This document shows positions 31,552 through 36,704 of a stretch of 36,704 nucleotides of DNA, piece by piece. The notes beneath the pieces were generated by a model. The model had not been told where the DNA came from. It saw only the letters and a list, made by a program, of their open reading frames with translations, and made no database searches. The stretch lies in NCBI GenBank assembly GCA_021604925.1, contig BQJX01000001.1, forward strand, positions 1 to 36,704, in the 5' to 3' direction. The position numbers were made by a program, and so were the translations under genes. Source of the DNA: Gemmatimonadota bacterium. GTDB taxonomy: Bacteria; ARS69. How positions within the stretch are numbered: the stretch's first letter is position 1; each line of letters begins with the position of its first letter.

Positions 31552-31973
31552 CGGGAGAGCATAGGCCAGGGAGCGGCAAAGCGGCAACAGGCATTGGGAT
31601 CCGGACCCATAGACGAGGCATCTCCGAAGCCGCCCAGGAGTTCTTCCGATGCCACGATGTCGCGCATGTCGTGTTTGGGTGTTCGACCGAGCTCCCGGAC
31701 GAGGGAGTTGTGAAGATGTGGAGCCTCTTCGGCACCAGTGCAGGGTTCGGTCTGCTGGCGGCCTATCGACTCCCCGAGTCCAAAGAGATCTATGAGACGA
31801 TCGGTTGGGGCTCGGTCGTTTCCACCGCCGTTCGCATGATGCGACTCACCCCGATCACGCTCTGGCGTTGCTTTCGGATGGTCAAGCGGTGGCCGTGGTC
31901 ACAGTTCGATCGATACCTGGACGTGCCTCTGGCCCAGATCCGTCGCGAGTACGGCATCCGGCTGGTGGCTTGA
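31524..31973 (+). CDS. Coq4-like protein, start uncertain
   Basis: The conserved part from about 31605 reads HRRGISEAAQEFFRCHDVAH then VVFGCSTELPDEGVVKMWSL, with the H-D-x-x-H motif of Coq4-like proteins, and continues to REYGIRLVA. The only in-frame ATG (31524) gives an odd N-terminus rich in Gly/Ser and overlaps the divergent DUF2214 gene by 28 bases. No other ATG, GTG or TTG lies between there and the conserved part. Either the true start is the unusual one or the 5' end has been lost. In eukaryotes Coq4 acts in ubiquinone synthesis; bacterial Coq4-like roles are unproven. Confidence 0.65.
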   Translation: MSQGSIGVPSGEHRPGSGKAATGIGIRTHRRGISEAAQEFFRCHDVAHVVFGCSTELPDEGVVKMWSLFGTSAGFGLLAAYRLPESKEIYETIGWGSVVSTAVRMMRLTPITLWRCFRMVKRWPWSQFDRYLDVPLAQIRREYGIRLVA

Positions 31974-32053
31974 TTGGCGAGAGGCGATGGCCGCCGGGTT
32001 CCGATCCGTCCGGCGGATGATGAGCCGTTCTCCGGGAGAGCGCGTTCGGAGGC

Positions 32054-32180
32054 AGCCAACCAGGGTTGCAACCATCGATCACCGCGGCGCATACTGTCTA
32101 CAGACGCGCAAGGGTTTCGCGAGTGACTCAACGCTGCCAGGGCATCTTCGCCATCCGCGGTACTCGCAACTGGACCGCCT
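32054..32180 (+). repeat. attC-like repeat with promoter-like core, copy J
   Basis: GCCAACCAGGG, TTGCAA at 32066-32071, an 18-bp spacer and CATACT at 32090-32095. The 3' half at about 32146-32176 (TTCGCCATCCGCGGTACTCG) closely matches copy D. It marks the array as continuing beyond the kinase. Confidence 0.8.
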
Positions 32181-32198
32181 ACCGTGGGGCTGACGCTC

Positions 32199-33065
32199 AT
32201 GGATCTCCCAAGCATCCTTTTGGCCACAGCGCTGAGCGTCCACAGCATCTCGCCGGGGCAGTTTCCGGGAGGCGAGATCCGAGTGGCTGCGCCCGAGAAC
32301 TGGGCGTTCTCCGGGGACGGGTTCAGTCCCATGCGCTATCTCACCGTAAGTGCATCCCTCAACAACCAAGGCAACGACAGGATGCGAGTGACCGCGCTGG
32401 TCGAGTCCGTCCACGTGGAGCCCACGCCGATCCCCCCCGGAGCCGCCCGGATCGACTCTGTCAAAGCCCGTTTCGGAGTTGGACAGTACGGCTCTCGCAT
32501 TTTCTACAACGAGCGCGCGTTCGAGGCCGCGTTGGAGCCGGGGACGATCTACGTTTCGATCGAATTCAGCTCGTTTCTTCCTCCCACCACGTACCTGTGG
32601 ACGGAGGATGATTCGCCACAGAGACGTTTGGAAGCGTTGGCGAGCGCGCGGGAACCCACCTGGGACACGGACCGCTCGCTCGGGTTTCAGTCGCTGCTTC
32701 TCTGCTGGGGGCGTCCCTGGATCGTCCGTCTCGTGGCCTGCAAGCCGTTTCGTGAGAGCGAGCTGGAGGAGGCATTCGCGATCGTGCGATCGATGACCTT
32801 CTCAAGTTCACGGCTCGTGAGCGAGCGCCATGCGGTTGAACTTGCGACCGCCGCTCTTCCCGATCACATGCGGATCTCCGAGGACTTGCGTACCGAGGAG
32901 GATCAGGCCAAACGGTACCATGACGTCGTTGTTCGAAAGGAGGAGGGCACGGTCTACGTCGAGTTTCGGCTCCTGGACGGAAGTGCCGACCGGACGATCC
33001 TGGATCGTCGCGCGTACCGCGTTGGCTGGAACCGTACGGTCACCGAGGTCGTGCCGGGGCCGTGA
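32199..33065 (+). CDS. Protein of unknown function, probably exported
   Basis: ATG 32199 gives 288 aa (GTG 32184 possible). The N-terminus MDLPSILLATALSVHSISPG is a short hydrophobic segment, perhaps a weak signal peptide. The body has mixed strands: MRYLTVSASLNNQGNDRMRV, then YVSIEFSSFLPPTTYLW, WGRPWIVRLVACKPFRESEL and a C-terminal VVVRKEEGTVYVEFRLLDGS. No family recognised. Repeat J lies just upstream. Ends VTEVVPGP. Confidence 0.6.
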   Translation: MDLPSILLATALSVHSISPGQFPGGEIRVAAPENWAFSGDGFSPMRYLTVSASLNNQGNDRMRVTALVESVHVEPTPIPPGAARIDSVKARFGVGQYGSRIFYNERAFEAALEPGTIYVSIEFSSFLPPTTYLWTEDDSPQRRLEALASAREPTWDTDRSLGFQSLLLCWGRPWIVRLVACKPFRESELEEAFAIVRSMTFSSSRLVSERHAVELATAALPDHMRISEDLRTEEDQAKRYHDVVVRKEEGTVYVEFRLLDGSADRTILDRRAYRVGWNRTVTEVVPGP

Positions 33066-33237
33066 AGCGCGCAGGGTGGTAGGTAGGGATCGAGCTGGTG
33101 CCTGGCGGCCAAGGCCGGTCCGGGGTGGGTTCTATTTCGTGGGGTAGGACCCGATCCATGTATCGTTGGCCGCTGAATCCAGCTGGAGGGATCCGCCCGT
33201 CCAGCTGTCCAACCAAACGACAGGAGTAGGAGGTCGA

Positions 33238-33624
33238 ATGAAGCGAGTCACCGGGATCGGCGGCATCTTCTTCAAGGCCAAAGACGCGCCGACGCTGCGG
33301 GCCTGGTACAAGCGCCACCTCGGCATCGACGTTCAGGAATGGGGAGGTACCGCGTTCTCCTGGAGCGATGCGGAGGGCAAGCCCACCGCGGGGATGACCA
33401 TCTGGTCCGTCGGTCCCGCGGAAGGTGACCAGTTCGCTCCCAGCCAGGCATCCTTCATGGTCAACTACCGGGTCGAGGACCTCCACGGCCTGGTCAAGCT
33501 TCTCAAGAAAGAAGGATGCGAAGTCCTCGACCGGATCGACGAATCGGAGTTCGGAAAGTTCGCGTGGGTCATCGACCCCGAGGGAAACAAGGTCGAGTTG
33601 TGGCAACCGCCGGCTGGCCAATGA
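33238..33624 (+). CDS. VOC-superfamily (glyoxalase-like) protein
   Basis: This 128-aa protein starts at ATG 33238, with AGGAGG just upstream. The sequence GIGGIFFKAKDAPTLRAWYK, then RHLGIDVQEWGG, FMVNYRVEDLHGLVKLLKKE and the closing VIDPEGNKVELWQP is a canonical single VOC domain with the final Glu that binds metal in active relatives. The substrate is unknown. The 172-bp gap before it contains an inverted TCCAGCTG pair and ends of a site-like TCCAACC, but no CATACT core. Confidence 0.9.
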   Translation: MKRVTGIGGIFFKAKDAPTLRAWYKRHLGIDVQEWGGTAFSWSDAEGKPTAGMTIWSVGPAEGDQFAPSQASFMVNYRVEDLHGLVKLLKKEGCEVLDRIDESEFGKFAWVIDPEGNKVELWQPPAGQ

Positions 33625-33674
33625 ACTGGCCCGTCTCCGGCGACCGCGACTGAGCGGGGGAAGGTTCCGCCCAG

Positions 33675-34418
33675 CTAGGTAGATCCATCCTCCTTGCCGC
33701 CGGCGTTGTAGATGACCGGCATCCGACCCTGCCAATCGGACCAGACGCCTGCGTCCGTGATGAGGTCCGCCATGAAGTGGGCGACATTGATCCGACTCGT
33801 CACGCCGGCGTCGAAGATGGCGCTGCGAATCGGCGAAGGGTGCAGGCTGTACTCCGACACCGTGTCCTCGTCGACCAGTCCATCCGGACGCACCGCAACC
33901 CACCCGAGCCTGGGATCCTCCTGGCCGACTTTCCGGCGCAGGTAGTCGGCGGCCTGCTCGTTGTCCACGTGCGGCGGCAGCAACAGGCGAAGCAGGACCA
34001 GGACGCTCTTCTGGGCGAACGAGACTTGTTCTTCAAGGTCCCGGTTGCGGTTTCCGGTGGTGTTCATGAGCACGAACTTGGCGGGTAGGTCGCGCTCTTG
34101 CTCTCGTAAGGCCTCGCAGATCCGACGCGTCGCGTCCGTGACCAGTCTTCGAGGCGATCCGTACACGCCCTGGAACGTCAGGTTGTGGCCCAGGCAGGAC
34201 GCGGCGGCACCGCATCCCGACACGAGCTGCGCGATGTCCCGGTCGCTCATCTCGGCGATGCTGCCCTCGATCACGGCCAGGTTCGGGTCACACAGGAGCT
34301 CGTCTCCCAGCCTGGACGGCGTGCGCGCGACCGCCTTCACGCGCTGCCCCCTCCCCAGAAGCTCCCTCACCAGGAGTCGCCCGGTGGCGCCGGTGGCGCC
34401 CACGATCAGGGAAGTCAT
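33675..34418 (-). CDS. NAD(P)-binding epimerase/NmrA-like protein
   Basis: This 247-aa minus-strand protein starts at ATG 34418-34416. The dinucleotide loop is IVGATGATGRLLVRELLGRG (GxTGxTG), then VKAVARTPSRLGDEL, and a central FVLMNTTGNRNRD strand in place of the usual S/Y-x-x-x-K. The lack of the tyrosine-lysine pair suggests a redox-sensing or atypical reductase role. It lies antisense to the array, with repeat K in its upstream region facing the other way. Confidence 0.85.
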   Translation of the reverse strand: MTSLIVGATGATGRLLVRELLGRGQRVKAVARTPSRLGDELLCDPNLAVIEGSIAEMSDRDIAQLVSGCGAAASCLGHNLTFQGVYGSPRRLVTDATRRICEALREQERDLPAKFVLMNTTGNRNRDLEEQVSFAQKSVLVLLRLLLPPHVDNEQAADYLRRKVGQEDPRLGWVAVRPDGLVDEDTVSEYSLHPSPIRSAIFDAGVTSRINVAHFMADLITDAGVWSDWQGRMPVIYNAGGKEDGST

Positions 34419-34502
34419 CTTGCCTCTTCGTTCCGGTGGGTGGATGGTCGTCCGTTCGCCGACGATAACACGGAAAGGGAAGAACGTTGGCCGCGCCGCG
34501 GG

Positions 34503-34560
34503 GCGACTTGCATCCGACGATGACCGCGGCGCATACTGGTGCCGCGGCAACCATTCCGAG
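34503..34560 (+). repeat. attC-like repeat with promoter-like core, copy K
   Basis: TTGCAT at 34508-34513, an 18-bp spacer and CATACT at 34532-34537. The left box is lost (GGCGACTTGC). It lies between two divergent genes and faces the plus-strand gene, whose start is only 40 bp after the core. Confidence 0.75.
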
Positions 34561-34577
34561 TCCCAGCAAGGACCCCA

Positions 34578-35162
34578 ATGAACATGGAACCACGGAACGT
34601 CACCTACTTCGAGACGCCACAGGCGTTTCGGGGCTGGCTGGCGAAGAACCATGCGTCTTCCGATGAGCTCTGGGTTGGATACTGGAAGAAGTCGGTCGGG
34701 CAACCGAGTATTGCCTGGGAAGAGTCCGTGGACGAGGCGCTGTGCTTCGGTTGGATCGACGGCATCCGAAAGCGAATCGATGACCGGGCGTTCACGATTC
34801 GTTTCACGCCCAGGCGTGCGAAGAGCATCTGGAGCTCTCGGAACCTGGAGCGGTTCGCGGAACTGTCGGCGGCGGGGCGGGTCTCGGCTGCAGGGCACGC
34901 AGCGTTCCGAAAGCGGGTCGAAGCCCGCTCAGAGGTGTACTCCTATGAGCAGGGGAGCGAGCCCCAGCTGCCGGCAGACTACGTCGCCCGGCTTCGCGAG
35001 AACCGGGCCGGTTGGCTCGACTGGGAGTCGCGACCGCCGGGATACCGACGGCAGGTGGCGCATTGGGTCATGAGCGCCAAGAGGGAGTCGACCCGGGAGC
35101 GTCGGCTGGCTGCCCTGATCGAGGATTCGGCGGCGGGCCGCAAGATAAAGCCACTCCGGTAA
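34578..35162 (+). CDS. YdeI/OmpD-associated-like protein (OmdA)
   Basis: This 194-aa protein starts at ATG 34578 with AAGGA upstream. It reads ETPQAFRGWLAKNHASSDEL, WVGYWKKSVGQPSIAWEESV, DEALCFGWIDGIRKRID and FTIRFTPRRAKSIWSSRN, the strongly conserved YdeI/OmdA sequence. In enteric bacteria OmdA relates to polymyxin and acid survival; the biochemical role is unknown. Length is normal for the family. Confidence 0.92.
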   Translation: MNMEPRNVTYFETPQAFRGWLAKNHASSDELWVGYWKKSVGQPSIAWEESVDEALCFGWIDGIRKRIDDRAFTIRFTPRRAKSIWSSRNLERFAELSAAGRVSAAGHAAFRKRVEARSEVYSYEQGSEPQLPADYVARLRENRAGWLDWESRPPGYRRQVAHWVMSAKRESTRERRLAALIEDSAAGRKIKPLR

Positions 35163-35212
35163 CTCCCGGTAGCGGGGGAGGTAGGCGATCCGATGGTCGG
35201 AGGAGTCGCGCG

Positions 35213-35515
35213 ATGACGTTCATGGACTGGTCGGATGCAAACGGCATGTACGGCCTGCTTCTCGACTTCGTCGCCGACGCAAGAATGGACTGCAACGCGG
35301 ACTCGGATCGGGAACGTTTCCTTTCCGAACTGCTGGCCCGGCTGCGGGCCACGGAACGGGAACTTGCGGAGGCCTCGCCGGCCGTCATCATCCGCACGTT
35401 GAGAGAAACCCAGGAGTCGATCGATCCCGAGTTCGCGGGCGATCCGGTCGTGGAGCATCTACGAGACTGCATTGAAGAGATCGAGCGAGTTCAGGGAGAC
35501 GAGCCGGCCAACTAG
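35213..35515 (+). CDS. Small protein of unknown function
   Basis: This 100-aa protein starts at ATG 35213, seven bases after GGAGGAG. It is acidic and mostly helical (GLLLDFVADARMDCNADSDR, ERFLSELLARLRATERELAE, VVEHLRDCIEEIERVQGDEP). The last codons are GCC-AAC-TAG, so the next attC-like site forms its end. No family recognised, but the clear ribosome binding site and codon pattern support a real gene. Confidence 0.75.
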   Translation: MTFMDWSDANGMYGLLLDFVADARMDCNADSDRERFLSELLARLRATERELAEASPAVIIRTLRETQESIDPEFAGDPVVEHLRDCIEEIERVQGDEPAN

Positions 35516-35621
35516 GCGCGGTGGACGCGCACTCCTGCCACACGAGCGTCTCGCCCGCCGCACGCAACTACCGTTTGCCCCGGGTCCGCCGTGCGGCGCA
35601 TACTCCGCAGGTTCGTTGGCC
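35506..35621 (+). repeat. attC-like repeat with promoter-like core, copy L
   Basis: GGCCAAC (35506-35512) continues into the stop codon; GCGGTGGACGCG nearby can pair with GGGTCCGCCGTGC (35583-35595). TTGCCC is at 35575-35580, an 18-bp spacer, CATACT at 35599-35604, and GTTGGCC at 35615-35621 forms an L'-like box. Both canonical boxes and the core are present. Confidence 0.75.
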
Positions 35622-35654
35622 CCGTCACGGATGGAACGAGGAGTGTGAATCGAT

Positions 35655-36140
35655 ATGGTTGAAAAGAAGCGCGCGAAGGTCGCAAAGAAGGCCCCCGCCA
35701 AGCGCGCCGCGGCAAAGGCGTCCGCACCGCGCAAGACGGCACCGAAGGCAAAGCCCGGCAAGGCCGCAGCCAAGTCGTCTTCCAAGGGTGCCGATTGGCG
35801 GCAGAAGACCCTCTCTCGCGTTCGCGAACTCATCAAGAAGGCGGACCCGGATGCAGTCGAGGAAGTGAAGTGGAGGAAACCGTCGAACGCGATGGCGGGG
35901 ATTCCGGTGTGGTCCCGCGATGGGATCCTCTGTACCGGAGAGACCTACAAGGACAAGGTGAAGCTTACCTTTGCCAAGGGTGCCGCCCTCAAGGACCCCG
36001 CCGGCCTTTTCAATTCCAGCCTGGGCGGCAACACGCGACGCGCCATCGATCTTTACGAGGGAGACGAACTCAACGAGAAGGCGTTCACGGCCCTCATCCG
36101 GGCGGCGGCGGTGCACAACGCGTCCGGAAAGAAGAAGTGA
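35655..36140 (+). CDS. DUF1801 protein with histone H1-like basic tail
   Basis: This 161-aa protein starts at ATG 35655. Residues 1-50 are almost entirely Lys, Ala and Pro (EKKRAKVAKKAPAKRAAAKA and similar), as in bacterial histone H1-like tails. The rest reads LSRVRELIKKADPDAVEEVK, WRKPSNAMAGIPVWSRDG, ILCTGETYKDKVKLTFAKGA and NSSLGGNTRRAIDLYEGDEL, a DUF1801 fold. The tail probably binds DNA or RNA. This is the last gene next to a repeat copy. Confidence 0.88.
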   Translation: MVEKKRAKVAKKAPAKRAAAKASAPRKTAPKAKPGKAAAKSSSKGADWRQKTLSRVRELIKKADPDAVEEVKWRKPSNAMAGIPVWSRDGILCTGETYKDKVKLTFAKGAALKDPAGLFNSSLGGNTRRAIDLYEGDELNEKAFTALIRAAAVHNASGKKK

Positions 36141-36195
36141 CGGAGGCCGGCTCCGTTGCGATGTTCGCGCGCCACGAGCCGGACTCGCGCTGACG

Positions 36196-36704
36196 GTGGG
36201 CGCCCGAACGGCCTATGGCGCCTACGCCGCCCTGATCCTCGCCGCCTGGATCGGCCTGCACGGCATCTACCGTCCCGAGAACATCGACGACGCCTGGTAC
36301 CTCTCGATGGCGTACTCGCATCTTCACGGCGGAGATCCGGGCGATCCCGTGTTCGGCGGCAACACCGGCGGAGTGCAACTCTTCGGGATGCTGTTCGCAC
36401 ACTTGTGGGGCTGGGGGCTCGATTCGTTCGGCTGGACGAAATCCACGGCGCATCTCATCTCCACCGCCGTGATGCTGGTGGGCGCGGGGTTCTGGTGGGG
36501 AACGTCTCGCCGCCTGCTTCCGGAAAAGGGTGCGGCCGGCGCATTCGTGGCGCTGCTCCTGGTCGCGGAGCCGTTCTTTGCCGCGGCGAACCAGGCGCGA
36601 CCCGATACGCTCACGTTCACCCTCATCGCCGCCACGATGTTCTGCGTCGTGACGGAGAGGTACGTGGTCGCGGGCCTGCTGGCAATGCTCGCGTTCGAGT
36701 CGCA
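36196..36704 (+). CDS. Membrane glycosyltransferase, ArnT/PMT-like (partial)
   Basis: GTG 36196 opens a frame that leaves the window at 36704. The first helix (AYGAYAALILAAWIGLHGIY) is followed by ENIDDAWYLSMAYSHL, an acidic pair after helix 1, and later VAEPFFAAANQARPDTLTFT, with the R-P-D motif of GT39/GT83-type lipid-linked glycosyltransferases. Such enzymes move a sugar from a polyprenyl carrier on the outer face of the membrane. No good ribosome binding site is seen and other starts are possible. It is the only sign that conserved chromosome resumes. Confidence 0.75.
   Translation, partial: MGARTAYGAYAALILAAWIGLHGIYRPENIDDAWYLSMAYSHLHGGDPGDPVFGGNTGGVQLFGMLFAHLWGWGLDSFGWTKSTAHLISTAVMLVGAGFWWGTSRRLLPEKGAAGAFVALLLVAEPFFAAANQARPDTLTFTLIAATMFCVVTERYVVAGLLAMLAFES

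Noticed and set aside
8496..35621. Repeats as a CRISPR array.
   Set aside because: Copies are kilobases apart with whole genes between them, vary in sequence, and no cas genes are present.
8496..35621. Repeats as insertion sequences or MITEs with target duplications.
   Set aside because: No transposase, no flanking direct repeats seen, and all copies share one orientation at gene ends, which fits cassette sites better. MITE origin is not fully excluded.
1..36704. tRNA or rRNA genes.
   Set aside because: No cloverleaf with a TTCGANNC arm or rRNA-like conserved block was found by eye on either strand; a covariance search was not possible.

Overview
The window is a high-GC bacterial chromosome segment (no computed GC value; read by eye) with many GTG/TTG starts, frequent Shine-Dalgarno (SD) sequences, an ECF sigma factor with a coupled partner, a secreted TPR-CHAT protein, a beta-helix protein and a kinase-propeller receptor. 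This mix suits an uncultured soil or sediment phylum of the Eisenbacteria, Krumholzibacteriota or Gemmatimonadota kind; that assignment is inference.

Layout. (1) 1-6025: an ECF sigma gene and a partial, ATGA-coupled downstream gene on the minus strand, facing away from a plus-strand pair: exported beta-helix protein and exported TPR-CHAT caspase-like protein (stop and start share one base). (2) About 6100-26070: small, functionally unrelated genes, mostly single and mostly plus-strand: GNAT acetyltransferases, SAM methyltransferases, VOC/glyoxalase proteins, DUF1801, DUF4386, DUF2938, NmrA-like, BASS and SulP transporters, SnoaL-like proteins and a decayed higBA toxin-antitoxin pair. (3) 26301-28985: a large Ser/Thr kinase with a beta-propeller sensor. 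(4) 29047-36140: more small accessory genes of the same kinds. (5) 36196-end: the start of a membrane glycosyltransferase.

The main discovery is what separates the small genes. At least twelve intergenic copies of a repeat begin at or near the stop codon of the preceding gene, share a 5' half resembling an integron attC R box (consensus CCAACTAGGGTTTGCAGC), and carry an invariant TTGC and CATACT, 17-18 bp apart in eleven copies. All copies face right and nearly all lie 40-145 bp upstream of a plus-strand start codon. Several have a 3' half that can pair imperfectly with the 5' half. Other junctions carry more ordinary attC-like sites without the CATACT core (9218-9318, 10871-10969, 12477-12538, 18046-18167, 18627-18680). 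Cargo types are those of integron cassettes and no integrase gene is present, so I interpret 8.5-35.6 kb as an integrase-less cassette array (CALIN-like) whose main repeat family may also supply a promoter to each cassette.

Several 5'-truncated gene remnants (GNAT twice, a VOC/PhnB-like tail, a RibD-like tail, a HigB tail), a split nucleotidyltransferase and a C-terminally shortened methyltransferase show that the array is also decaying. Four minus-strand genes (lipoprotein, cupin, SnoaL-like, NAD(P)-binding) sit inside it, mostly with their own ribosome binding sites.
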